A DNA stretch of 32,042 bases from NCBI GenBank assembly GCA_049840595.1, contig JASGKO010000044.1, forward strand, positions 1-32,042. Reading direction: 5' to 3'. Below, in pieces: positions 1-8,092 of the stretch. Position 1 is the stretch's first letter. Each line of letters opens with the position of its first letter. The position numbers and the translations under genes were made by a program. The notes beneath the pieces were generated by a model. It searched no databases, was not told the origin of the DNA, and worked only from the letters and a program-made list of their open reading frames with translations. This DNA comes from JASGKO01 sp049840595 (GTDB lineage Bacteria > Verrucomicrobiota > Verrucomicrobiia > Chthoniobacterales > Chthoniobacteraceae).

Positions 1-77
1 TACGTATTGCTAAGGTTAATAGGGAAACACGATAGAATCCGAACAGCACCTAAAGACGGCAAATTTTCATAAGCGCC

Positions 78-420
78 ATGGACGAAACATTTGAATCTCC
101 AGCACGCGCTTCTGAAGCATGGCTTCAAGAAAAGGGCGTCACGGCCTATCAGCTATCGAAGGACACAGCTTTACCTCAGTCGAGGATTAGCGAAATTCTT
201 GCAGGTCGCCGCCGCATTACGCCGGAAACCGCCACTCATTTTGGAGTCATTTTGGTACAGTGCCAAATATCGGACTGGTATTGAGACCAGACTCATCCTC
301 AAGGCTAAATTTAATAAAGCAGGTGCAGAACATCAAGTAAGCTGGGGCGAGTTGAAACTTGGATCTTGGGCCTGTCATGCTTATGTGTTGAGCGACGAAG
401 AAGAATTATTTCCGCAGTAA
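78..420 (+). pseudogene. HigA-like XRE antitoxin remnant, frameshifted
   Basis: The ATG at 78 opens a helix-turn-helix domain of the HigA/XRE antidote type: TAYQLSKDTALPQSRISEIL and then AGRRRITPETA are the usual recognition-helix and following segments. After about position 255 this frame leaves the family pattern and stops at 284. The +1 frame continues with SAKYRTGIETRLILKA, which resembles the SAxFWLNLQxRYDLKxA segment of HigA proteins, and runs to the stop at 420. One extra base around 240-260 would join the two parts into a protein of about 113 residues, close to the normal HigA length. HigA proteins bind DNA and neutralise a HigB RNase, but no HigB toxin is recognisable in the 77 bases upstream, so the partner is missing or outside the window. 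The HTH identity is fairly sure; the C-terminal join is an inference from weak similarity. Confidence 0.55.
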
Positions 421-535
421 ATGTTTGCTAAACTTTTCGGCTTCAAGTACATTCCATCGGTTGGCACAAGCTTAGGTAATTTGATCGATTCACCCTATCT
501 GAAATCACCGATGATGGCGGTATTGCTAATCGGCG

Positions 536-1219
536 GTGAAGCCGATCAAGTTCATAAATCACGAGAAGATTGTGTCGGATGGATACGAAGGTGAAACGAT
601 TGTCGAATTCTGCAAAGCTTTGCTGGAGGTTCGAAGAATTGGTGGATTACCGGTTTGGGCCAAGGCCCATGCGGACACCGCCGAAATGATCGTCATCTCC
701 CTGGCCAAGGTGGGCATCATTGCGCTCATTGACGAAGCTACTGGATATCAAGCCAGGCGTCACAAGGATGCGCTGCAGAGACTGTTCGACGCCTTCCTGA
801 TGAAGGAATACGCATCATGGGCAAAAAGGTTTCAGATGAATTTTCACTTCGAAATGTTTCGCCTAAAAGGCTGGCGCTGGGAATCGTTGACCTCCAAAAA
901 GCCACCTGTCGTTGGAAAAGTTACGAACGAAGTCGTCTACCAGCGCATCGCGCCCGGTATTCTAAAGGAGTTGCAGCATTTAAATCCAATTCAACCCAAC
1001 GGACGTCGAAAAGTAAAACATCACCAATGGCTCACAACGGATGTTGGCCATCCTGCGCTAAATCAACACCTCTACGCAGTTTGCGCTCTGATGAGAGCGA
1101 ACCCCGACTGGAAATCGTTTTACCATATGTTGCAAATCACCTTCCCAAAGCAAAACGAAGGAGTTCAGTTGGAGTTGAGCGACTACCGCAACACCACCAA
1201 TCCTGACGACGAGGAATAA
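536..1219 (+). CDS. P63C-domain protein, N-terminally truncated
   Basis: The 227-residue product matches the P63C domain. Landmarks are KVGIIALIDEATGYQ near residues 58-72, then FRLKGWRWE, KPPVVGKVTNEVVYQRIAPG, and the C-terminal HHQWLTTDVGHPAL with LMRANPDWKSF. The biochemical role of P63C is not established; such genes occur in phages and genomic islands. Family members usually carry roughly 80-120 more N-terminal residues. Here the only start is a GTG at 536, an in-frame TAA lies at 527-529, and no recognisable N-terminal module is found in the 250 bases before it. This is therefore probably a 5'-truncated relic, although the domain core is intact. It is preceded by the broken antitoxin and faces the minus-strand nuclease gene across about 80 bases. 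Confidence 0.6.
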   Translation: MKPIKFINHEKIVSDGYEGETIVEFCKALLEVRRIGGLPVWAKAHADTAEMIVISLAKVGIIALIDEATGYQARRHKDALQRLFDAFLMKEYASWAKRFQMNFHFEMFRLKGWRWESLTSKKPPVVGKVTNEVVYQRIAPGILKELQHLNPIQPNGRRKVKHHQWLTTDVGHPALNQHLYAVCALMRANPDWKSFYHMLQITFPKQNEGVQLELSDYRNTTNPDDEE

Positions 1220-1298
1220 TTGAAACATTTGGCTGCCACAGAATGCTGCATGTCCAACCAACATGGATCGCTTTTCTTTAGGTAACCGAAGGATTCAC

Positions 1299-2332
1299 CT
1301 ACAATTTTGATTTTGAATCCTCGATACCCTTGGCAACGATTCTTTTGAAACCATCATTCACCTTTTTCAGGTGTTGAATCGTCAAGGGAAGATCCAATAA
1401 CCCATCATCACGGGTAATTCGATAAGTCCCACGCAGCACTGAAACGGTCATGTATTCGCCGTTACCAAAGCGACCAGGTCTGTCCACTTGAAACCCCTGT
1501 TCCTCAGCATATCGCTCAAATATTTCATGCCATTTGCTCCTTGCTTCCCTTCGCTTCTCCTTCGGCGGTTCACCGATCTTGAAGCAAAATTTTGATTGCT
1601 CTAGCTGCATAAATACGCCGCAATCAAATTCATCATCATGCTGCCAGCCCCAAGAAAAATGCTGAAATCCTCCTGATTGATTTGGAGTATAACCCCAGCA
1701 ATCTTCACCAAGTTCTAACTCTTCCTGCAGCACACTCTGCAACTCTTTGTAAAATCCAATCCATGAGTTTCCATGCCACTGGTGGAGTGGAAGCTCACGG
1801 TAGCTCTGAAACTCATTTTTGAGGCCCGCAATTCGGTCTCGAAAATCTACAAAGATAGCATTCTTAGAAGAGCAGCCATTTAGGATGCTTAGAAGCTGGT
1901 CACGTGAAAACACTTTGTAACCGTGCTTGTGCACTTCTTCGTAATTGCACTGCTCATGCGTTTTAAAATAAATCGGCAATACTCTTTCAGGGGAAAAATT
2001 CCTGGAGAGAATATCGTCGTAGTATATCGCAAGCTGTCCACTATGTTGCTGGGTGCTCGTCTTGTCCTCAATAAGAATGGCATATTCTTCGTTCAACAGA
2101 CAAAGAACATCAATTTTGCGAGTCTGAAGGGAAAGTTCGACTTTCGTTATCGTTTCAGCGAGCCTTCTTTTCCATGGAGGCAAAAAAAGGCTTTTATCAA
2201 GTTTTTTCCACATTCATGCAGCGCCGAATCCAACGCTGCATGTGCAGAATCAGCCCACGAAAGCAACCACGCAATGGCGGCATCCTGAGATAATTCACCC
2301 GTGGCAAAATCAAACAAATTTGGGCGTCTCAT
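1299..2332 (-). pseudogene. PD-(D/E)XK nuclease family protein, single frameshift
   Basis: Two minus-strand frames together give one family protein of about 344 residues. The first, from the ATG at 2332, carries the characteristic N-terminus NLFDFATGELSQDAAIAWLL. The second, ending at 1299, carries KIDVLCLLNEEYAILIEDKT, the PD-(D/E)XK core with its IEDKT strand, then QHSGQLAIYYDDI and the C-terminal half with FQHFSWGWQHDDEF. The frames cross in the A7 run at 2182-2188 (T7 on the coding strand), consistent with loss of one base. The family (PDDEXK_4 type) is nuclease-like and common in defence islands; substrate is unknown. The gene lies 101 bases downstream of ietS on the same strand. The shift may be real inactivation, homopolymer slippage or a sequencing error. 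Family assignment is strong; activity is unknown. Confidence 0.75.
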
Positions 2333-2433
2333 TTAACGAAATCCACCAGCTTTTTGTAGCTGTCCACCACTTTCAAGGTATTGGTTTTCGGTGGCACCTA
2401 GCCTTTACCTGTAGTTTGGCAATGACCGAGCAC

Positions 2434-5020
2434 TCAAGCGTCGATACTGATGATATTCGAAATGGAGGTATAGAGGCCGATTTCTTGTTCGGCGTCCAAA
2501 CTAATGATGAGGCTGTATCGCACTGGTCGCTGATGACAGTTGAAATACTCGTGACCGGGCTGGTAGGTGCGAGTCGCGAACCATCCCTTGGCGGGATATA
2601 TAGCTACTTGACCCATTTGGGCAAGTTCAGCCGGACTTCCTTTCCAAATATCATGAACGACGGATCCAGACTTGCCTCGCAGTTTGGGGCCTAGAGCCCA
2701 CTTAGAATCTGCAGGTGCACGGCGTTCTTGAGCAGTATTACTTTCCGCGTCTTCTTCCTCATCTTCTAGAATACGCCTTTCCAATGATTGACGGAAAACA
2801 GCATCGCTCTCAGTCGAGCGTTTGAACGAAAAGCGAAGGAGATGACTCGCATATCGATATTTTTGACTACCTTGCCAGCAGCGAGATCCGGGGTTCGGTT
2901 CAATAAAATAGGAAAGGGTTACGCGTAGAGTCATTTCAAGATCGCGGTGCTGGTCAAAAACATCTTGAGGCCACGGAAGATGATGCAAATGAAAATGATG
3001 CAATCCCGCCCTACCTGATTCTGCATTGGGATTGTAGGGTTGCAATAAGTCTTGGATGATCATTGTGACGCCGCTCTCACCGCTTCCAAATAGACGCGGC
3101 TGATGTGGTTCTCCAAAACCGTAGCTCCGTAAAATCGACTGAACTCGATGAGCGTTTCTTGGTTGATGAGGATCTATACCAGAAAGCATTGCTGGCAACC
3201 AGCGAGCAGAGTGAACGATCAGACCTCGATAAGTCTCTGGCCAATACCCTGGCATTCGTGCTATCAACATTGCTCCAAGACGGGAGGCACTGGCTGTGGC
3301 AGAACTGGTTGCAATAATGTTGCTGAGTGGATTGCCGGATAAAAACCTCGGCGATGTAGTGATTGGCTCAAGGGATCCACGTCCGACATATTCACCAGAC
3401 TGCGTTAGCGCGATGTTGCCGCCTTCCATTACAATCTCGGGTTTGATGGGCCAGTGAGATTCCCAGTTATGACTCGTCCGTGAGAATGGTGAAAGACAAC
3501 CAGTGGATGCAACGGCACGCGCCTGTTCTTGATTCAGGATCGGATTCAGAAATAGTGCAAAGCTTTGTGTGGGCTCCTACAGTGACCGCATTCCATGCCT
3601 GCGCAGGGTTTTCAATTGAGGATTGATGGTTTGAAGTTGGGTAACCGTAGTTGAGGAAATCTCGCTGATTACCAGCAGAAACGAAAACCATCCTCCGCTT
3701 TGCATCTCCTTCACCAACACCGGCTGCAGAGGCATCGATAGCCGCCGACCACGCGCTGGGCTGTCCTTTCGCAATGAAGCTGCCCTGAGTAATGGCTAGG
3801 CAATACACTCGTTGGCGATGCGGCGCATTGACTTCAGGGCGTGCCATGGCTTCCTGGGTTACTGCACCATAATTTGCTGGATGATGTTCGTCGCCCTCAT
3901 GGATGAGTTTTACGGATTCCAGTCTGTGTAGAAGGTTCCACGAAGTAGTCGATAGCATGAGACCACGAAGATCATCATAAACTGCTATGCCAGCCATTTG
4001 AGTTCCGTGTGCAAATCTTGAGTCGTGATGGTCTGTCATTCCAAATTGCGGAATGACGGTATGAATATCCGTTTCAGCCAGGACATTTTGAAGCAGTGGA
4101 TGCAGGCGATTAACCCCCGTATCCAACAAACAAACAGCTGGGGCACTGGCTGAAGGCTCGCTAACCCGATCCAGAGCTTCGGTGATCCAATCATGCTGCT
4201 CTGGTCCCGAAAGATCGGAAAGATCAATACTGCAAGGGTGAAGTTTTCTAACTTCGGTAAGGGTATTGAGGATTTCCAATGAAGATTCGAGATCGTTTCT
4301 CCGTGCTTTCACGAGCACAACTTCATTTTCAGGTAGTCGAAGTCGGAACTGATTGACTTCCAAGCCAAGAGTCGCGGTTGCTTCGTTAAAAATTTGCACC
4401 CAAGAACGATTTGCCCGTCCTGCTCGAGGTGTCCTTGAAACCCAAAGCTCCCACCAACGCATTTCATTTGGTGGTGGAAGAGGATCAGATTCCATCCAGA
4501 GGGCATCAAGTGCGGCTACCGCGATGAGGTCGATGTTCGCCAATAAATCGGCATTCCTCGGTGATCTTTCACCGCGCGCGTTCGTCGAATCCTTTGCAGG
4601 ATCAGCGTAAGCCGCAATCTTTCCCACCAGAGTCTTCAATTGTCCGAATGGAACTAGAATCGCAGCGTGAGTAACTACTCCTTGGCGTGTTCTTTCCCGG
4701 CGCACGTTCAAGAGGTAAATGCCATCGTTGTTTCTCGATGGCGCTTTATCCAATGAGTCTAATTTAAGTGGGTAATTTGGCGCGGATTTGATGTTCAGGA
4801 TGAGGCCGAAATCTTCAGTCGGCTCTGCGGTTTGTTCTCTTCGATCGTGTTCGCGCGTAAAGGCATTTTCCACTGACGACATCTGCTGCTGAAGTCTAGC
4901 GGCATGCTGTTCGCGGGTAAGATTGGAGCGGCGTTTGAACTTACCACGGCCATTTCCGCTGAAATTCAGGGCCTGTCTCTCCGGCGAAATCTGAAGGTGT
5001 CGATGGGGAAAGTCCGGCAT
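2434..5020 (-). pseudogene. ietS: IetS-like S8 subtilase of an IetAS antiphage pair, frameshifted
   Basis: The joined product is about 860 residues. The first frame (517 residues from the ATG at 5020) opens with MPDFPHRHLQ and carries two catalytic residues of a subtilisin: Asp300 in AVCLLDTGVN and His338 in RFAHGTQMAGI. It also has the oxyanion Asn451 in FVSAGNQRD. At about 3530-3540 the reading must move by +1, giving NQEQARAVAS and then SPFSRTS and PIKPEIVMEGGN. The nucleophile Ser then follows in IIATSSATASASRLGA (bases 3304-3306). The rest contains TLRVTLSYFIEPNPGSR, an acidic EDEEEDAE stretch and the terminal PVRYSLIISLD. In the IetAS system this protease acts with an AAA+ ATPase against phage; its target is unknown. 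The gene starts 9 bases after the ietA stop, so the two form an operon. Without correction the protein ends before the catalytic Ser and would be inactive. Confidence 0.82.
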
Positions 5021-5029
5021 TGCGATGAA

Positions 5030-6009
5030 TTAGTGACTTCCCAAGATGCGGCGTTCAGCCAGAGCATTAACCAGCATTTCCGTCGAGATACCACGCCTTT
5101 TACCGATGATCATTTCCTTCATCGCTTCTTCACAAGCTTCGAGTAATTTCCGCATAGCTCAAATCCTTTGCCGCCGTGGTTAAAGTAGCTTGCTTTAAAG
5201 CAACCGTTTTTACGCTGGAAAGCAATTGCTGAATAGTTGACCACGCTTCTTTTTTTCCTGGAAGACCAAATTCGACCAGATCGTCGAAACGGCGAAACAA
5301 TGCTTTATCCAATCGGTCCGCGAAATTTGTGGCGGCAATAATAAGACTCTCGCTTTTCACGTTTTCGATGTGCGTAAGGAAGCTGTTGAGCACCCGCCTC
5401 ATTTCGCCGACATCATTTGCAAAATCCCTCGTGAACCCGATACTGTCGAACTCATCGAAGAGATAAACGGCTTTTGAACGATTGATAGCGTCGAAGATGA
5501 TTCGCAATTTAGAGAGTGATTCTCCCAAGTAACGGTTAATCAACGAATCCAGTCGGACAACGAAAAGAGGAATTCCCAATTCATTCGCAAGTGCGGAGGC
5601 GGTAAAGGTTTTGCCGCAACCTGGTGGGCCAGTAAAGAGCAACCTTTGACGAGGGCGAAGCCCGCTTGATTTAATCTGAGAGAGGTGCTGCTGTTCGTCC
5701 ACAATACGACGAATTCGTTCAGCAAGAGGCTTTTGAAGAATCAGGTCAGTGAGCCTTCGATTATCGCGTATTTCTTCGAGCAGTTCAGCCGCTTCACCTT
5801 GAGGTTGAGCAAAGTGGACAATCTGACCAACTGATGGAGTTGGGCGAGAGAGTTTTGCTTTGTCCACTAAGTCCCGAATTTCCTTAGCTAATTGTTCGTG
5901 ACCTTTTCGGGCTTCGCTAGGCAACCTGCATGGCGATCGCATAGAAGCGCGCGTCATCTCGTTCAGAGTGACTGCGAAGAAGCGATGTTATTTGAGTTGC
6001 CGTGGCCAT
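5030..6009 (-). pseudogene. ietA: IetA-like AAA+ ATPase of an IetAS antiphage pair, two frameshifts
   Basis: Three consecutive frames reconstruct a protein of about 326 residues, the normal length of this family. The ATG at 6009 gives MATATQITSLLRSHSERDDA and then RFYAIAMQVA, ending at a TAG at 5917-5919. After one extra base there, SEARKGHEQLAKEIRDLVDKA and the AAA+ core follow: Walker A GPPGCGKT (bases 5607-5630), Walker B VYLFDEFDSIG, sensor-1 region IIAATN and the arginine-finger-like LFRRFDDLVEF. This frame stops at 5130. A second extra base near 5138 restores the helical lid ACEEAMKEMIIGKRRG, ending at 5030 just before ietS. IetA supplies ATP-driven remodelling or sensing for the subtilase partner; the mechanism is not resolved. 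As read, the ATPase lacks its N-terminal helices and C-terminal lid, so the copy is probably dead unless the sequence is in error. Confidence 0.82.
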
Positions 6010-6249
6010 TTGGTGAGAAAGTGCGGTGAGATTTCGTTCAGTTTACCAACTATGGAACGGAAGGGGAAGTAACAGTAGCAAATCATCCTGAATTTTTGAT
6101 TGTCCACAACTGGGCATTTAGCTTTTACGTTCGAAGCTGAGGAAGGATCGACCATCTTTTGGTGAAAATCTGATCATACCCTCTCCAATAGCTAAAAGTC
6201 TTCGAAGTCGGCCCAAGTGACCGCCAATTAAGCAGAGCGCTCATTTTTG

Positions 6250-6269
6250 GAGTGCCAATGAGTGCCAAT
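6250..6269. repeat. 10-bp tandem duplication GAGTGCCAAT x2
   Basis: GAGTGCCAAT occurs twice in direct succession. A related string (CGCCAATTAA) lies about 40 bases upstream, and the second unit is itself followed by TAA, so the element is GCCAATTAA-like. The spacing of about one helical turn could suit a protein-binding site, but it may equally be a chance duplication in a decaying region. Confidence 0.4.
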
Positions 6270-6327
6270 TAAATCCGTATTTTCAGGGATTTTTGCGTCG
6301 GCATGCGTTAGAATGACTCATCGCCGA

Positions 6328-6341
6328 AATTCGATCGAATT
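6328..6341. repeat. 14-bp perfect palindrome AATTCGATCGAATT
   Basis: The palindrome AATTCGATCGAATT is centred 33 bases from the tRNA 3' end. It has no loop and no T-tract, so it is not a terminator. It could be an operator or recombinase core site of the element that inserted at the tRNA; nothing else in the sequence decides this. Confidence 0.35.
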
Positions 6342-6367
6342 CCCTCTTCTTCCAGTGTAATCAGAGA

Positions 6368-6453
6368 TGGTGGGCAGGACTGGATTCGAACCAGTGAAGG
6401 CGTAAGCCAGCGGATTTACAGTCCGCCCCGTTTGGCCACTTCGGTACCTACCC
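6368..6453 (-). tRNA. tRNA-Tyr (anticodon GTA)
   Basis: Read on the minus strand, the 86-base gene folds as a class II tRNA. The acceptor stem GGGTAGG pairs with CCTGCCC (one G-U), followed by discriminator A and an encoded CCA. The anticodon loop CTGTAAA gives GTA (Tyr). A long variable arm follows, as expected for bacterial tRNA-Tyr. The T-arm is CTGGTTCGAATCCAG. The gene lies downstream of the cyclophilin operon on the same strand, and its 3' end faces the defence island, the geometry typical of integration at a tRNA 3' end. Confidence 0.96.
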
Positions 6454-6495
6454 ATTTCATTCGCGATTCGAAGCCGGGTGAAGGGCGGAGAAACG

Positions 6496-6525
6496 CGGGG
6501 ACGTGTTGTTACTATTACATCCCCG
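6496..6525 (-). terminator. Possible stem-loop after the cyclophilin operon
   Basis: CGGGGACGT and ACATCCCCG form a nine-pair stem with one mismatch and a loop of about 12 bases, 25 bases past the cyclophilin stop. On the minus strand it is followed by CGTTTCTCC, a poor T-tract. It may attenuate transcription between the operon and the tRNA, or be a processing structure upstream of the tRNA. Confidence 0.35.
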
Positions 6526-6550
6526 GCAGTGCAAACGAAAATTTCAGAAT

Positions 6551-7162
6551 TTAATGCGCAGCCTTTTTGGGTGGGGCGATGGCAACCTTCTCGCGGGGAA
6601 GGATTTTGAGGGATTTGATCACGATGCGGTCGAGCGGGTTGTCGTTTGTGTCGGCGGGTTGCTGGCTGATTTCGTCGAGCGAATCCAGCCCGGCGATCAC
6701 GTGGCCGAAGACGGTGTACTGGCCATCGAGGTTGGGCATCGGCTTCAGGCAGATGTAGAACTGGCTGCCATTGGAGCGGCGGGCGGGGTTGATGTTATCG
6801 GGCAGGCGGGCCATGGCGACGGCGCCCACGGTGTGCTTGAGGCGAATCTCCGGCGTAAGCGTGTAGCCCGGGCCACCGGTGCCGATGTGGCCGCGGTCGT
6901 TGTGCCGGCTAAGCGGGTCGCCCATTTGTACCAGCATGTGCGGGAAGACGCGATGGACGGCGAGGCCATTGTAGAAGCCCTTGTGGCTGAGCTTCTCGAA
7001 GTTCTCCACCGTGGCCGGGGCGGCGTCGGGCGAGAGGGCGATGACGACCTCGCGAAGCTTGCGGTCGTGGCCGAGCTTGAGTTTGAGGACGGCGACGTCT
7101 TCCGCCCGGGCGGGGTGAAGGGCGACAATGCCGCCGAGGAGCAAGAGGAGCAGGTGTTTCAT
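6551..7162 (-). CDS. Periplasmic cyclophilin-type peptidyl-prolyl isomerase
   Basis: This 203-residue protein catalyses cis-trans isomerisation of prolyl bonds, presumably in exported proteins. The N-terminus MKHLLLLLLGGIVALHPARA is a signal peptide with an ARA-type cleavage site near residue 20. The cyclophilin fold is visible as APATVENFEKL, then GFYNGLAVHRVFPHMLVQMG with the active-site Arg in the HRVF motif. It continues with SNGSQFYICLKPMPNLDGQ and YTVFGHVIAGLDSLDEI. A Lys- and Ala-rich tail ends the protein. It starts 6 bases after the YgfZ-like gene and is the last gene of a three-gene minus-strand operon. Confidence 0.9.
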   Translation of the reverse strand: MKHLLLLLLGGIVALHPARAEDVAVLKLKLGHDRKLREVVIALSPDAAPATVENFEKLSHKGFYNGLAVHRVFPHMLVQMGDPLSRHNDRGHIGTGGPGYTLTPEIRLKHTVGAVAMARLPDNINPARRSNGSQFYICLKPMPNLDGQYTVFGHVIAGLDSLDEISQQPADTNDNPLDRIVIKSLKILPREKVAIAPPKKAAH

Positions 7163-7168
7163 GGAAAG

Positions 7169-8092
7169 TTATGGGACGAACGGCAGCGGCCTGATCTCCA
7201 CCTCGCGCGCGGCCGGGCCGTCGGCGCGGGAGTGCAGGAGAGGCCCCGCCGTTCCGCGTCTCAAGTAGCCGAGAGCGATGGGGCGCGACAAGGCAAAACT
7301 CCAGCCGCTGCTGGTGATGACCGCCGATTCCCGCTCTGCCGTCGGGTCGGCGAAAAGCATGGTCCCGGGAGCGAGGGGCTCGCCATCGAGTGGAATGAAG
7401 CCGCTCAGACTGCGATTGACGTGGCCGACGCTTTTGATGCGGGAGACGATTTCCTGCCCGAGATAACAGCCTTTGGCGAAATCGATGGCGGTGAGATCGA
7501 GGCCGGCCTCAGCGGGCAGGGTTTCCGGCTTCAGCTCGGCCTCCCAGCGGGGGATGCCGTGTTCGAGGCGGATGCTTTCCAGCACCTCGCTCCCGGCTTC
7601 GAGCAGGGGCAGCCCGGCGGTGAGTTGGGAAAGAAGGGGCTCCGCTTCTGCTGCGCTGCAAAAGCAATCAAAACCCGGGAAGCCAAAGCGGTTGTTCTCC
7701 AGCCAGGACACGGAATCTGGCAGATTGATTTTGCCCGGCGCGAGCACGTGAAATTGCCGCGTGCTTTCGGTCACATCCTCCAGCACCGCATCATCGGCGA
7801 TGATGTAGCGTTCCAGCCGCATTCCCAGCGACTCCCGCAGGCTGGTCTCGGCATCCAGGCGCAGGAAATCCGCCCCGGTGGAAATCCACACGTCGCCGCA
7901 GAGCTTTCCCTTCACGTCGAGTACACAGGCCAGGCTGGTTTTGCCGACGGCGAGTTTCTTCACATCGCGGGTGACCTGTCCATTGAGATAGCGCACGCGA
8001 TCCGCGCCCGTGAGCTGCCAGCGCGCACGGGCGGAAAGATCGATCACGGCCCCTTGAGTGGTGGCCGTTGCGTAGAGTTCAGTCGCGGTCAT
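7169..8092 (-). CDS. YgfZ/GcvT-like folate-binding protein
   Basis: The 307-residue product belongs to the YgfZ family, related to the T-protein of the glycine cleavage system. In other bacteria these proteins use tetrahydrofolate to support maturation or repair of iron-sulfur enzymes. The diagnostic motif KGCYLGQEIVSR lies near residues 213-224, with the family Cys; the N-terminal RVRYLNGQVTRDVKKL and ACVLDVKGKLCGDVW also fit. The length is normal. It overlaps the upstream oxidoreductase by 4 bases (ATGA) and precedes the cyclophilin by 6 bases, so the three are very likely co-transcribed. Confidence 0.88.
   Translation of the reverse strand: MTATELYATATTQGAVIDLSARARWQLTGADRVRYLNGQVTRDVKKLAVGKTSLACVLDVKGKLCGDVWISTGADFLRLDAETSLRESLGMRLERYIIADDAVLEDVTESTRQFHVLAPGKINLPDSVSWLENNRFGFPGFDCFCSAAEAEPLLSQLTAGLPLLEAGSEVLESIRLEHGIPRWEAELKPETLPAEAGLDLTAIDFAKGCYLGQEIVSRIKSVGHVNRSLSGFIPLDGEPLAPGTMLFADPTAERESAVITSSGWSFALSRPIALGYLRRGTAGPLLHSRADGPAAREVEIRPLPFVP

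Larger units (their letters stand above)
6010..6367. other. Gene-free junction between defence island and tRNA-Tyr
   Basis: No convincing coding frame is present on either strand in this AT-richer stretch of about 360 bases. It holds a 10-base tandem repeat (6250-6269) and a 14-base perfect palindrome (6328-6341), and it ends at the 3' end of the tRNA. If the island was inserted at the tRNA, the junction should lie at or just left of 6368. No second copy of the tRNA 3' end was seen elsewhere in the window. Confidence 0.5.

Noticed and set aside
1..72. Open frame from the left edge, ending in KDGKFS with TAA at 70-72, possibly a HigB toxin end
   Set aside because: The 23 visible residues do not match the conserved HigB C-terminus. 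Too short to call.
421..594. Open frame starting MFAKLFGFKYIP between the antitoxin remnant and the P63C gene
   Set aside because: No family similarity seen, it overlaps the P63C start, and it does not resemble the missing P63C N-terminus. Likely chance or decayed DNA.
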